From positions 1 to 64,000 of the forward strand of contig JACRMN010000013.1 of assembly GCA_016214955.1 (NCBI GenBank): 64,000 nt of DNA, given 5' to 3'. Under the pieces are notes generated by a model. That model was not told where the DNA came from. It did not search any database and saw nothing but the letters and a program-made list of their open reading frames with translations. A program made the position numbers and the translations under genes. Source of the stretch: Deltaproteobacteria bacterium (GTDB taxonomy: Bacteria > Myxococcota > Myxococcia > Myxococcales > Anaeromyxobacteraceae). Positions 22,191 through 31,698 of the stretch are shown here, piece after piece (the stretch's first letter is position 1; the number at the start of each line of letters is the position of its first letter).

Positions 22191-25100
22191 TTGACCAGCT
22201 CCTGGTAGTAGCGCTGCAGCTCGGGGCGGTAGGGCTCGGGCGCCCCCTGCTTCATGGCCTCGAGGATGTCCCTGCGGAACTCCTCCGGCACCTTGTAGGC
22301 CTCGGCGCCCGGGATCTCGACCTTCTCGCGCGAGAGCTCGCCCTCCTCGCCCCCCTGCGCCTCGCCGCCGCCCATGGCGAACGGCATGGGGAACCCGTCG
22401 CCCTCCTGGCCCGAGCCGCCGCGGGCGTTCTTGGCCATCTCCTCCAGCCCCTTGCGGAAGCGGCCCAGCGCGTCGAGCGCCTGCTTCTGGCGGCCGTGCC
22501 CCTTCTGCGGGTTCCGGCGGGCCAGGTCGCCGGCCGCCTCGCCCATGTGGCCCTGGGCCTCGCCCAGCATGGCCTGCGAGCCCGGCGGGAACACCGGCGC
22601 CTTCTCGGCAAGCTGCTGCAGCTTCTGGCGCAGCCCGCCGGCCTGCCGCTCCAGCTCCCCCTGGCGCTTGCCGAGCTGCTCCAGCCTCTGCTGGTCGCCC
22701 TTGCCGAGCACGCTCTGCGGGTCGGGGAAGAGCTTCTCCAGCTCGTCCTTCACCTTGCGCGCCGGCTGCGCCGCCTTCTGGGCGTGCTGGGCCGCCTCGC
22801 GCAGCACCATCGGCCCCTTCTGCCCCGGGGCGTTGCCGAAGCGCTCGGCCAGCATGGCGTCGTCCTCCAGGGCGCCGCCGAGCCGCTGCACCGAGGGCAC
22901 CGCCTTGCGGGCCGACTCCAGCGCGGCGTCGAAGTCCCTGGCGGCGAGCGCCTTCTCCAGGTCGGAGAGGGCCTCGCGGGAGCGGTTCCACTCCTCCTCG
23001 CCGCGGGGCGAGAGGCCGTCCCGGGCCTTCTGCAGCTCGGCCTGGGCCTCGCGGGTGAGCTTCTGGAGCCGCCCGGCCTGCTCGCCCATGCGCTTCAGCT
23101 CCTCGGCGAGCCGCTTGCGGTACTCCTGGCGCACCTGCTCGGTCTCGCCGGCCACCTGCTCCTGCTGCTTCTCCACCTCGCGCACCTTCTGCTCGAACTC
23201 CCGCATCTCCTTCACCAGCTCGCGGTTCTTCTCCCCCGGCCGGCCGGCGGTGCGCTCCAGGCGCGCCACCATCTCCTGCATCTCGCTGCCCAGGGCGTCG
23301 AGGGCCTTCATGGCGCCCTCCAGGTCGCCCTTCTGCAGCATCTCCTCCACCTGGTCCAGGCCGGAGAGGGCGTCTTGCTGGCGCGACATCTCCGCCAGCG
23401 CCTCCATGTTCATGTGCTCGTCGTTGATGCCCTTGGCGAGCTCGGCCATCCGCGAGGCCAGCTCGCGCATGCGCTGCTTCATGCGGCCGATCTCGGCGAG
23501 GAGCTGGCGGCGCGCCTCGTCGCTGGGCGCCTGCCTGTACCTGTCGAGGAGCGAGGCCAGGTCGCGGCGGCGGGCCTGCAGCTCCTTGGCGAGCCGCACC
23601 AGGTCCTGGGCCCGCTCCCTGTCGAGGAGCTGCTCCAGGTAGAGCACGTCCTTCTCCAGCTCCCTGTCGAGCGCCTGGTCCTGGCCCTGGAGGCGCCGCC
23701 AGAAGCCCTCCTGCTGGCCGATGCTGGAGAGGAGCCGCACCGCGGTGGCGCGGTCGATGCTGAGCGGCTGCTCGGCGGCGCGGATGCCGGCGGCGGCGGT
23801 GAGCAGGGCGTCGGGGATGGAGCGCGGGGCCGCCTTGTCCTTGCGCAGGGCGGCGGCGGTCTCGCGCAGCCCCTCGTGCAGGGCGCGGGTCCGGCCGTCG
23901 AGCGCCTGGCCCTGGGCCAGCTTGTCCCGCGACATCACCAGCACGCCCTCCAGCGCCTCGAGCCGATCGCCGAGCAGCCGCACCATCTGCTCCCAGAGCG
24001 CCTGGGCCTTCTCCATGAGCCTCTGGCGGTGCTCGGCCTCGCTGTAGATGCGGATCACCTGCGTTGCTGACGCGCCGCGCTTGGGGCCGGAGACGGCGTC
24101 GTTGTCCTCCACCTCCAGCCAGTAGAGCAGCCGCTCCCCCTCGGCCAGGCGCAGCGCCGGCAGGTCGAGGTCGAAGGAGCCCGACTCGCGCCGGGCGCTC
24201 TCGAAGCGGCGCAGCGGGCGGCGCTCCTCCTGCCCGGCGGCCGGCTTCAGCACCAGCGTCAGCGCCGAGAGGCCGTGGTCGTCGGAGGCGGTCCAGTCGA
24301 TGCGCGGCCGGGCGCCGGCGTCCACCTCGACGTCGGGGCCGGGGAAGGTGATGCGCACCTCGGGGAAGGCGTCGGGCTCGACGGCGATGGGGATGGGCGG
24401 CCCCTCGGCCACCAGCCGCTTGCCCTTCTTGAAGCGGAAGCGGTAGCTGCCCGGCTCGTCCACCACCAGCGCGGCGGAGAGCTGGCGGCCGTCCTTCACC
24501 TGCAGGGCCAGGAGGCGCGGGCCCGGCGGCGGCGCCCCCTCCTTGCCAGCCTGCGGGCTCGCTGGCGCCGCGGCTCCCCCGGCCGGCTCGATGCGCAGCT
24601 CCGCCGCCTCCACCGGCCTGTCGGCCTTGGCCTGGAGCCGCACCTCGGTGCCGCGGGGCGCGGTGATCTCGCCGCCGGTGCCGGAGACGGTGCGGGGCGG
24701 GCGGCCGGTGTGGGCCGGGTAGAGGAAGGTGAGCTCGACGTCGCCGGTGATGGGGTCGGCCTGGACCACCGGCAGGTCGGGCCCCAGCCCCAGGAGCCGC
24801 GCCCAGCCGGCGCCGAAGCCCTTGCCGGCGAGGGGCAGGGCCAGGAGGTTGACGGCGGCGGCGGCGAGCAGGAAGAGCCCGGCGCGCACGGCGGGGCGCG
24901 AAGGGAGCGCGAGGCGCAGGTCCACGGCGGAGGTGCGGCCGGCGGTGAGGCCGATGTGGGCGTCGACGAGCGGCAGGCTGTAGCCGGCGGCGGCCAGGCC
25001 GGCGTAGTCGCGGCGGAGCTCGACCGCCGAGAGCAGGTCGGAGCGCAGCGCCGGCTCGGCGCGACCCAGCGAGCGGGCCACCGCCTCCTCCGAGGCCGCG

Positions 25101-25345
25101 CGGCGCAGGAGGGCGAAGGCGGCCCAGCCGGCGGCGCCGAGGAGCGCGAGCACCATCCCGGCGAGGGCGGCGGAGCGCACCGCGCCCGGCTGGCCGAACC
25201 CGCGCGCCAGCGCCAGCGCGCCCAGGAGGCCCGAGAGGAGCACCCCGGCCAGGCCGAAGGCGAGGCCGGAGAGGAGGACGATCCTCCCCTCCCGCCGCCG
25301 GGCCCTGGCGAGGACCCGTGCGATCTCTGCGTAGGCCTCGGTCAT
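22187..25345 (-). CDS. Large coiled-coil membrane protein (DUF4175-like)
   Basis: 1052 residues. Three hydrophobic segments lie in the first 180 residues (two near 25-85, one near 145-165). A beta-rich region (about 180-420) follows, then 500 residues of Glu/Lys/Arg/Gln-rich coiled coil and a C-terminal Gly/Glu-rich segment with GGGEAQGGEEGEL. The layout matches the DUF4175-type proteins that often precede MoxR clusters. It probably forms a long periplasmic coiled coil with unknown function. The ATG at 25345 starts just before the first helix; the open frame continues upstream without a ribosome site. Confidence 0.75.
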
Positions 25346-25474
25346 GCAGTTCCCAGCGATCGGAAAACAGTCCCGGGGCCGCGTCATTCCGGGCGATTTC
25401 GCGAAAAAGGATAGTAACGCGGCGGGCCTCGGCGCACCCGCCCATTCGCTCCTGGATGCCCCGGGCCGCGATCG

Positions 25475-25524
25475 GGTGCCCGGGCACCGTGGTAGAAAGC
25501 CCCGCCGGGACACGTGCAGTGCAC
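25475..25524. promoter_or_regulatory. Two palindromes in a divergent promoter region
   Basis: GGTGCCCGGGCACC (25475-25488) is a perfect 14-base palindrome, and GTGCAGTGCAC (25514-25524) is a palindrome about a central G. They lie between the divergent coiled-coil membrane protein gene and the ECF sigma gene, 30-80 bases before the sigma ATG. Plausible operators. Confidence 0.4.
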
Positions 25525-25554
25525 TGAATTTCCCCGCCCCCACACCCGTCCGCC

Positions 25555-26187
25555 ATGATGGAAGACGACGACCTCTCGCTGGTGCGGCAAGCCAAGGCCG
25601 GCGAGGCGTCGGCCTTCCGGACGCTGGTCGTCCGCCATCAACGGAAGGTCTACGCCGTGGCGCTGGGCATCGTGAAGGACAGGGATCTCGCCTGGGACGT
25701 GTCCCAGGATGCCTTCGTGCGGGCCCACCAGCACCTACCCGAGTTCCAGGGCGAGGCCTCCTTCTCCACCTGGCTCCTGCGCATCACCACCCACGTGGCC
25801 ATCGACTCGGTGCGGCGCGAGCGCGCCGCCCAGAAGGACGACGTGGACGAGGTGCGCGAGGCCGACCTGGCGGGCGGCGGCGAGGGGATCCTGGCCACCG
25901 GCCTGGGCACCAACCCCCACGAGAACGCGGTGCGCCGGGAGATGATGGGGAAGATCCAGGAGGCTCTCGGGCAGCTGCCCGAGAAGCACCGGACCATCCT
26001 GGTGCTGCGCGAGGTGGAGGGGCTCTCCTACGAGGAGCTGGCCGAGCGGCTGGGCATCCACAAGGGCACGGTGATGAGCCGGCTGTTCCACGCCCGCAAG
26101 AAGATGCAGGTGCTGCTGGCGGAGTACGCCGGCGTCGCTCCGCCCGGCGCCGGAGCCGGCGAGGAAGAGGAAGGAGAGGCGCCGTGA
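25555..26187 (+). CDS. ECF sigma factor (RpoE-like)
   Basis: 210 residues. Region 2 (DRDLAWDVSQDAFVRAHQ, FSTWLLRITTHVAIDSVRR) and region 4 (YEELAERLGIHKGTVMSRLFHARKKMQ) are intact; the linker between them and the C-terminus are Gly/Glu-rich. The gene is directly followed by a zinc-type anti-sigma gene through a GTGA overlap, the classic ECF layout. Its target promoters are unknown. Two successive Met codons open the frame; the first, at 25555, is used. Confidence 0.92.
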   Translation: MMEDDDLSLVRQAKAGEASAFRTLVVRHQRKVYAVALGIVKDRDLAWDVSQDAFVRAHQHLPEFQGEASFSTWLLRITTHVAIDSVRRERAAQKDDVDEVREADLAGGGEGILATGLGTNPHENAVRREMMGKIQEALGQLPEKHRTILVLREVEGLSYEELAERLGIHKGTVMSRLFHARKKMQVLLAEYAGVAPPGAGAGEEEEGEAP

Positions 26188-26660
26188 GCGCGGCCTGCAC
26201 CCGCTTCGCGCCCATGCTCGGCGCCCGCCCGGGCGAGCTCCCGCCCGCCGACGAGGCCGCGCTCCACGACCACCTGGCGGGCTGCGACGCCTGCCAGGCG
26301 CGGCTGGCCGACGCCGTGGCGCTGGGAGGGGCGCTCTCCGAGGCGCTCCTGGCCGAGGCGGCCCGCGTGGACTTCGCCCCGTTCGTGGACCAGGTGATGG
26401 CGCGGGTGGAGCGGCCGCAGGGGGTGCGCGGGTTCCTCAGCTGGCTGAGGGGTCACCGGCTGGTGGCTGCGACAGCGGCGCTCACGCCGACGCTGGCCGC
26501 CCTCGGGCTCATCGTGTACCTTTCGCGCGCTGGCTCCGAGCCGGCGCCGATGGCGGGCGACGTCGAGGTGACGGCGGTCGGCCGGGCCACGGTGGTGCTC
26601 CAGGACGCCGACGGCCCGGTGGTGATGCTGGGCGACCCGTCCGACGACGAAGGGACGTAG
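26184..26660 (+). CDS. Anti-sigma factor, zf-HC2 type
   Basis: 158 residues. HLAGCDACQ (about 29-37) is the zinc-binding HxxxCxxC motif of anti-sigma factors. A single membrane helix is at about 95-113 (LVAATAALTPTLAALGLIVYL), with a short outer tail rich in Val/Asp. It should bind the ECF sigma just upstream. The GTG at 26184 overlaps the sigma stop, and AAGGAGAGG precedes it. The outer part is only about 45 residues, so it may be a simple membrane anchor rather than a sensor. Confidence 0.88.
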   Translation: MSAACTRFAPMLGARPGELPPADEAALHDHLAGCDACQARLADAVALGGALSEALLAEAARVDFAPFVDQVMARVERPQGVRGFLSWLRGHRLVAATAALTPTLAALGLIVYLSRAGSEPAPMAGDVEVTAVGRATVVLQDADGPVVMLGDPSDDEGT

Positions 26661-26669
26661 GAGAAGACG

Positions 26670-27095
26670 ATGCGCACCCTGGCCCTGCTCCTGGCGCTGT
26701 GCCTCGCCCCCGCGGCGCTGGCAGCCGAGCCGACAATCCCGGTGCGCGTCCGCATCCTCAAGGGCTCGCGCCAGGGGCCGCCGGCGCTCGACCCGCGCCT
26801 CGCCGACCTGGCCGGCCAGCTCGGCAAGACAGCCTACCAGCGCTGGGAGCAGGTGGCCGAGGAGACGCGGGCCATGGCCTTCAAGAGGCAGGCCGACCTC
26901 GCGCTCCCCGGCGGCGAGACGCTGCAGCTCGTGCTCGAGGCCGCGCACGAGGAGACGGTCACCATCCAGGTGAAGGTCCCGGCCCGCAAGACCCAGTCGC
27001 GGATCACCATCTCCAAGACCCAGCGCATCGTCCACCAGGTCACCGACGAGCGGGGCGGCGAGGCGCTGTTCGTCAGCATCCGGCCCTGGCCGTAG
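26670..27095 (+). CDS. Secreted hypothetical protein
   Basis: 141 residues with a clear signal peptide (MRTLALLLALCLAPAALAAE, cleavage after ALA). The mature part (about 122 residues) is beta-rich in its second half (LVLEAAHEETVTIQVKVPARK, ISKTQRIVHQVTDE) and has no cysteine. It follows the anti-sigma gene by nine bases, so it is probably co-transcribed and part of that envelope-linked regulatory unit. No family was recognised. Confidence 0.8.
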   Translation: MRTLALLLALCLAPAALAAEPTIPVRVRILKGSRQGPPALDPRLADLAGQLGKTAYQRWEQVAEETRAMAFKRQADLALPGGETLQLVLEAAHEETVTIQVKVPARKTQSRITISKTQRIVHQVTDERGGEALFVSIRPWP

Positions 27096-27100
27096 GGCGG

Positions 27101-27132
27101 CTCCCCCGCGGAGCGAAGCGCAGCGGGGGGAG
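27101..27132 (+). terminator. Hairpin after the ECF operon
   Basis: CTCCCCCGC (27101-27109) pairs with GCGGGGGGAG (27123-27132) with one bulged G, starting six bases past the stop at 27095. It is also the first part of the repeat patch that follows. Confidence 0.5.
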
Positions 27133-27260
27133 AGGGTCAGGGTGAGGGGGGCGAAAGCGCCGCCTGGCTCTCCACGGGGCGCAGGGTGAGGGGCGCGAGG
27201 GAGGCGAAGGCGCCGCCTGGCACCACGGGGCGCCAGGGTGAGGGGGCCGACGGCCCCCGT
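27133..27260. repeat. Three imperfect CAGGGTGAGGGG repeats
   Basis: CAGGGTGAG recurs at 27138, 27182 and 27234 within longer related units that share AAGGCGCCGCCTGGC and CACGGGGCG blocks. Such intergenic GGGTGAGGG elements with an adjoining hairpin look like a dispersed REP-like family. No coding potential. Confidence 0.65.
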
Positions 27261-27323
27261 GTCGGACTGTGTGTGCGCCTCGCCGTGCCCCCCCGCGAGC
27301 CGCGGCGGCGCTAGGATGGCCCC

Positions 27324-27749
27324 ATGGCCACCAAGCGAACGACCCCGAAGCGCAGGAAGAGCCCTGCCCGGCCGGTGAAGCCGGCCCGCCCGGCCGCGCC
27401 CGACGACGCCACGCAGGTGGTGGTCCGGGCTGCCGCCGCCGCGCCCGCTCCCGCGGCCGCGGTGCTGCGCGTGACCGCCTGCCCCGACGAGCGGCTGGTG
27501 GGGCGCGCCTTCGCCGTCGGCACCGACGACGTCACCCTGGGGCGAGACGCCGGCTGCAGCGTCCCGCTCCCCGACTCCGACGTCTCCCGACAGCACGCGC
27601 GCATCGTGCGCACCGGCAACTCGCACGTGCTGGTGGACATGGAGTCCACCAACGGCACCCGGCTCAACGGCAAGCCGGTGAGCGAGGCCACGCTGCGCGA
27701 CGGCGACAGGGTCTCGCTGGGCCAGAGCCAGCTCGTCTACGAGGCCTGA
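27324..27749 (+). CDS. FHA-domain protein
   Basis: 141 residues. A basic Lys/Arg/Pro/Ala-rich N-terminus (1-45) is followed by one forkhead-associated domain (about 58-138) with the phosphothreonine-binding pattern [18 protein letters not shown] and [12 protein letters not shown]. It should bind Thr-phosphorylated partners of Ser/Thr kinases, abundant in myxobacteria; no kinase is in this window. The basic tail could bind nucleic acid or be a kinase substrate itself. Stand-alone gene between the repeat patch and the polysaccharide locus. Confidence 0.9.
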   Translation: MATKRTTPKRRKSPARPVKPARPAAPDDATQVVVRAAAAAPAPAAAVLRVTACPDERLVGRAFAVGTDDVTLGRDAGCSVPLPDSDVSRQHARIVRTGNSHVLVDMESTNGTRLNGKPVSEATLRDGDRVSLGQSQLVYEA

Positions 27750-27833
27750 GCGCCGCCCGCGGCCGGGTGCCGGCGCGGCCGGCGGGCGGGCCGAGGTTGA
27801 CTCCCCGGTCCGCCCTCCCTACCCTCCGGCCCG

Positions 27834-28781
27834 ATGCTCTCCTGGGCCGCCGAGCGCGTCGTGGTCACCGGGGGAGCCGGCTTCCTGGGCTCGTACGTGG
27901 TGGAGGAGCTTCGCCGCCGCGGCTGCGCGGAGGTGTTCGTCCCCCGCTCCCGCGACTACGACCTCGTCGACCTCCAGGCGGTGCGCCGCCTGTACCGGGA
28001 CGCGCGCCCCACGCTGCTCGTCCACCTGGCGGCCCGGGTCGGCGGCATCGGCGCCAACCGCGACAGCCCCGGGAGCTTCTTCCACGACAACCTGATGATG
28101 GGCACCCAGCTCCTGGAGGAGGGGCGCAGGGTGGGCCTCCGGAAGCTGGTGGCCACCGCCACCATCTGCGCCTACCCCGGGAACGCCCCGGTGCCGTTCC
28201 GCGAGGAGGACCTCTGGAACGGCTACCCCGAGCCCACCAACGCCCCCTACGGCCTCGCCAAGAAGATGCTGCTGGTGCAGAGCCAGGCCTACCGGCAGCA
28301 GTACGGGATGAACTCGGTGGTGCTCTTCCCCGTCAACCTCTACGGCCCCCGCGACAGCTTCGACCCGAGAACGTCGCACGTCATCCCGGCCCTGATCCGC
28401 AAGTGCGTCGAGGCCCGCGAGCGCGGCGACCGGAGCGTGGTGGCCTGGGGCACCGGCACCGCGACCCGGGAGTTCCTCCACGCCCGCGACGCCGCGGAGG
28501 GAATCGTCGCCGCGGCCGAGCGGTACGACTCCTCCGAGCCTGTCAACCTCGGCTCCAGCAGCGAGATCGCCGTCCGCGAGCTGGCGGCGCTGGTCGCGCG
28601 CCTGTGCCGCTTCGAGGGCCAGATCGCCTGGGACCCGTCCCGCCCCGACGGCCAGGCGCGGCGCGCGGTGGACGGCTCGCGGGCGCTGCGCGCCTTCGGC
28701 TGGAGGGCGCACACCGCCCTCGAGGACGGGCTGCGCGAGACCATCGCGTGGTGGGAGCGGCACCGAGCGGAGGCCACGTGA
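27834..28781 (+). CDS. GDP-L-fucose synthase-like epimerase/reductase
   Basis: 315-residue short-chain dehydrogenase. NAD(P) site GGAGFLGSY (13-21), the GDP-fucose-synthase-type [10 protein letters not shown] and [14 protein letters not shown] segments, and the catalytic pair in PYGLAKK. Gene order with gmd just downstream (GTGA overlap) suggests that the 4-keto product of Gmd is turned into GDP-L-fucose or a related GDP-6-deoxyhexose. The C-terminus ends with a [13 protein letters not shown] pattern common to this group. Fcl is the best name, but a 4-reductase with another stereochemistry cannot be excluded. Confidence 0.8.
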   Translation: MLSWAAERVVVTGGAGFLGSYVVEELRRRGCAEVFVPRSRDYDLVDLQAVRRLYRDARPTLLVHLAARVGGIGANRDSPGSFFHDNLMMGTQLLEEGRRVGLRKLVATATICAYPGNAPVPFREEDLWNGYPEPTNAPYGLAKKMLLVQSQAYRQQYGMNSVVLFPVNLYGPRDSFDPRTSHVIPALIRKCVEARERGDRSVVAWGTGTATREFLHARDAAEGIVAAAERYDSSEPVNLGSSSEIAVRELAALVARLCRFEGQIAWDPSRPDGQARRAVDGSRALRAFGWRAHTALEDGLRETIAWWERHRAEAT

Positions 28782-29800
28782 AGAAGGCGCTCATCACCGG
28801 CATCACCGGCCAGGACGGCAGCTACCTGGCCGAGCTGCTCCTCGGCAAGGGCTACGAGGTCCACGGCGTCATCCGCCGCTCCTCCTCGTTCAACACCTCG
28901 CGCATCGACCACATCTACCAGGACCCGCACACCCCCGGCTGCCGGCTCTTCCTGCACTACGGCGACCTCAACGACGCCTCCTCCCTCAACCTGCTGCTCC
29001 GCAAGCTCCTGCCCGACGAGGTCTACAACCTCGGCGCCCAGAGCCACGTGCGGGTCAGCTTCGACGTGCCCGAGTACACGGGCGAGGTGACCGGGCTCGG
29101 CGCCACGCGGGTGCTGGAGGCGGCGCGCGAGCTCGGGCTGGCGCGGACCCGCATCTACCAGGCCTCCAGCTCGGAGATGTTCGGCGCCGCGCCGGCGCCG
29201 CAGAACGAGGCGACCCCGTTCCGCCCCCGCAGCCCCTACGGCGCCGCCAAGGCCTACGCCTACTGGATGGGGGTGAACTACCGCGAGGCGTACGGCCTGC
29301 ACGTGTCCAACGGCATCCTCTTCAACCACGAGGGGCCGAGGCGCGGCGAGACCTTCGTGACCCGCAAGGTCACCCGGGCCGCGAGCCGCATCAAGCTCGG
29401 GCTCCAGCAGAAGCTGTACCTCGGCAACCTGGAGGCCCGCCGCGACTGGGGCTACGCCAAGGACTACGTCGAGGCCATGTGGCTCATGCTCCAGCAGCCC
29501 GAGGGAGACGACTACGTCATTGCCACCGGGGAGTCCCACTCGGTGCGCGAGCTGTGCGAGGCGGCCTTCGGCATCGTCGGGCTCGACTACCGGCGGTACG
29601 TCGAGGTGGACCCGCGCTACTTCCGCCCGGCCGAGGTCGATCACCTCTGCGGCGACGCCAGCAAGGCCGAGGCCCGGCTGGGCTGGAGGCCGCGCACCAC
29701 CTTCGCCGAGCTGGTCCGCATCATGATGGAGGCGGACCTCCTCCTCGCCGAGCGGGAGCAGCGCGCCGGCGCGGGGCCCGCCGTGAGCCGCCACGGCTGA
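28778..29800 (+). CDS. gmd: GDP-mannose 4,6-dehydratase
   Basis: 340 residues. Converts GDP-D-mannose to GDP-4-keto-6-deoxy-D-mannose. The N-terminal [51 protein letters not shown] and [15 protein letters not shown] stretches are all diagnostic of Gmd, including the tetramer/cofactor loop. The GTG at 28778 overlaps the stop of the upstream reductase gene. The last twenty residues are a poorly conserved Glu/Arg/Ala tail. Confidence 0.95.
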   Translation: MKKALITGITGQDGSYLAELLLGKGYEVHGVIRRSSSFNTSRIDHIYQDPHTPGCRLFLHYGDLNDASSLNLLLRKLLPDEVYNLGAQSHVRVSFDVPEYTGEVTGLGATRVLEAARELGLARTRIYQASSSEMFGAAPAPQNEATPFRPRSPYGAAKAYAYWMGVNYREAYGLHVSNGILFNHEGPRRGETFVTRKVTRAASRIKLGLQQKLYLGNLEARRDWGYAKDYVEAMWLMLQQPEGDDYVIATGESHSVRELCEAAFGIVGLDYRRYVEVDPRYFRPAEVDHLCGDASKAEARLGWRPRTTFAELVRIMMEADLLLAEREQRAGAGPAVSRHG

Positions 29801-29892
29801 GCGCCCCGGCGCCCGGCCCCGTCCTGCGCGGGCGGTGAAGGTCTGCGGGGCCGGCGCGGCCGTGTCCCTTCGGTGCCCGACGTGGAATCGAG

Positions 29893-29921
29893 TGGATCCC
29901 GCTCGCGGTGATCCCTAGAAT
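29893..29921 (+). promoter_or_regulatory. Sigma-70-like promoter before the dehydrogenase gene
   Basis: TAGAAT (29916-29921) matches five of six bases of the -10 consensus; TGGATC sits 17 bases upstream as a poor -35 element. It lies about 36 bases before the ATG in a locally A/T-richer patch. Confidence 0.35.
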
Positions 29922-29957
29922 GCGCCGCGTCAAGCCTGGCGAACGGGGGAACACGGG

Positions 29958-31277
29958 ATGGGCAACTTCGAGCAGAAGGTCGCGGATCGCAGCGCGGTGG
30001 TGGGCGTCATCGGGCAGGGCTACGTGGGCCTGCCGCTGGCGCTGGTGTTCCAGGAGGCCGGCTTCCGGGTGATCGGCTTCGACCTCGACCCCGCCAAGAT
30101 CGCGGCCATCTCCCGCGGCGAGAGCTACATCAAGCACATCGGGCCGGAGCGCGTGGCCGCCGCGGTGAAGACCGGCAAGTACACGGCCACCACCGACTTC
30201 GACAAGCTGCGCGACTGCGACGCGGTGCTCATCTGCGTGCCCACCCCGCTCGGCCCGCACCGCGAGCCCGACAACTCCTACATCCACTCGACGGCTCGCG
30301 AGATCGCCAAGCGGCTCAAGAAGGGCCAGCTGGTGGTGCTGGAGAGCACCACCTACCCGGGCACCACCGACGAGGAGGTGCAGCCCATCCTGGAGAAGAG
30401 CGGCCTCAAGTGCCCGCAGGACTTCCTGCTGGCCTTCTCGCCGGAGCGCGAGGACCCGGGCCGCAAGAGCCACAACACCAAGACCATCCCCAAGGTGGTG
30501 GGCGGCGTGAACGCCGAGAGCACCCGCGCCGCGGCCGCCCTCTACTCGGCCGGCCTGGACCGTGTGGTCGAGGTGTCGTCGGCCCGGGCCGCGGAGAGCA
30601 CCAAGCTCCTCGAGAACGTGTTCCGCTCGGTGAACATCGCGCTCGTCAACGAGCTCAAGGTCATCTTCGACAAGATGGGCATCGACGTGTGGGAGGTGAT
30701 CCGCGCCGCCGACACCAAGCCCTTCGGCTTCATGGCCTTCTACCCGGGCCCGGGCCTGGGCGGCCACTGCATCCCCCTCGACCCCTTCTACCTCTCCTGG
30801 AAGGCGGCCGAGCACGGCGAGTGGGCCCGCTTCATCGAGCTGGCCGGCGAGATCAACACCCGCATGCCGCGCTACGTGGTGGACAAGGTGGCCGAGGGGC
30901 TCAACACCGACGGCAAGTCGGTGAAGGGCGCCAAGGTGCTGGTGCTGGGCCTGGCCTACAAGGCCAACATCGACGACGACCGCGAGTCGCCCTCCTACGA
31001 GATCCTGGAGCTGCTCCAGGAGCGGGGCGCCCAGGCCGACTACTGCGATCCGCTCTTCCCGGTGGCGCGCCACGGCCGCAAGCACAAGCTGGAGATGAAG
31101 ACCGTGCCCTGCGACGCGGCCACCTTCGCCCGCTACGACGCGGTGGTGGTCTCCACCGCCCACGACCTCTTCAAGCTCCCCGAGCTGTGGAAGGACGTGA
31201 AGCTGGTGGTGGACGCCCGCAACCTGGTGCTGCCGCTCTTCCCCAGGGGCGGCGCTCCGCGGGTGGTGAAGGCCTAG
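29958..31277 (+). CDS. wbpA: UDP-N-acetylglucosamine 6-dehydrogenase (WbpA-like)
   Basis: 439-residue nucleotide-sugar dehydrogenase. NAD site VIGQGYVGLPLA (17-28), ESTTYPGTT, and catalytic Cys271 in GGHCIPLDPFYLSWKA, a form typical of UDP-GlcNAc 6-dehydrogenases rather than UDP-glucose dehydrogenases. The product, UDP-GlcNAcA, would feed WbpB/E/D/I, which lie about 29 kb further right in this window. WbpO/TviB-type use of UDP-GalNAc is an alternative. The gene ends in a four-base CTAG shared with the opposing VanZ-like gene. Confidence 0.88.
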   Translation: MGNFEQKVADRSAVVGVIGQGYVGLPLALVFQEAGFRVIGFDLDPAKIAAISRGESYIKHIGPERVAAAVKTGKYTATTDFDKLRDCDAVLICVPTPLGPHREPDNSYIHSTAREIAKRLKKGQLVVLESTTYPGTTDEEVQPILEKSGLKCPQDFLLAFSPEREDPGRKSHNTKTIPKVVGGVNAESTRAAAALYSAGLDRVVEVSSARAAESTKLLENVFRSVNIALVNELKVIFDKMGIDVWEVIRAADTKPFGFMAFYPGPGLGGHCIPLDPFYLSWKAAEHGEWARFIELAGEINTRMPRYVVDKVAEGLNTDGKSVKGAKVLVLGLAYKANIDDDRESPSYEILELLQERGAQADYCDPLFPVARHGRKHKLEMKTVPCDAATFARYDAVVVSTAHDLFKLPELWKDVKLVVDARNLVLPLFPRGGAPRVVKA

Positions 31278-31681
31278 GTCTCGCCCCGGGGCGGGCCTTC
31301 CCCGGCCCGCCTCCGCCGCAGCCACAGCGCCGCCGCAGCGCCCAGCGCACCGCCCGCGGTGTCGGCGACCCAGTCGCGCGCGCTTGCCTCGCGCCCGGGG
31401 ACCAGGCCCTGGTGGAGCTCGTCGCTGGCGCCGTAGAGGCTGGCCAGGACGACGGCGAGCAGGAAGGCGCGCCGCGGCGCCACCCGCGCCAGCGGCCAGG
31501 CGAGTAGCGCGCCCAGCGTTCCGTACTCGGCGGCGTGGAGCAGCTTGTCGGAGAGCCGGCTGGTGAGGTCGGGGAGCGGGTTCTCCAGCGAGGAGAGGTA
31601 GAAGACCAGCGCCGCGAAGGCGAGCGCGGGGAGGAAGGCGAGGGCGGCCCGGTAGCCGCGAGGGCGGGGCTCGGGCGACAC
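31274..31681 (-). CDS. VanZ-like membrane protein
   Basis: 135 residues with about four hydrophobic segments and the VanZ signatures DKLLHAAEYGTLGALL and GASDELHQGLVPGREASARDWVADTAGG. Inner-membrane protein of unknown biochemical role, often found in polysaccharide loci. Its stop overlaps that of the opposing dehydrogenase gene. It ends 17 bases before the next upstream gene on the same strand (start 32715, stop 31699), so the two may be co-transcribed. Confidence 0.88.
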   Translation of the reverse strand: MSPEPRPRGYRAALAFLPALAFAALVFYLSSLENPLPDLTSRLSDKLLHAAEYGTLGALLAWPLARVAPRRAFLLAVVLASLYGASDELHQGLVPGREASARDWVADTAGGALGAAAALWLRRRRAGEGPPRGET

Positions 31682-31698
31682 GGTGTCCGGGGGCGGTG

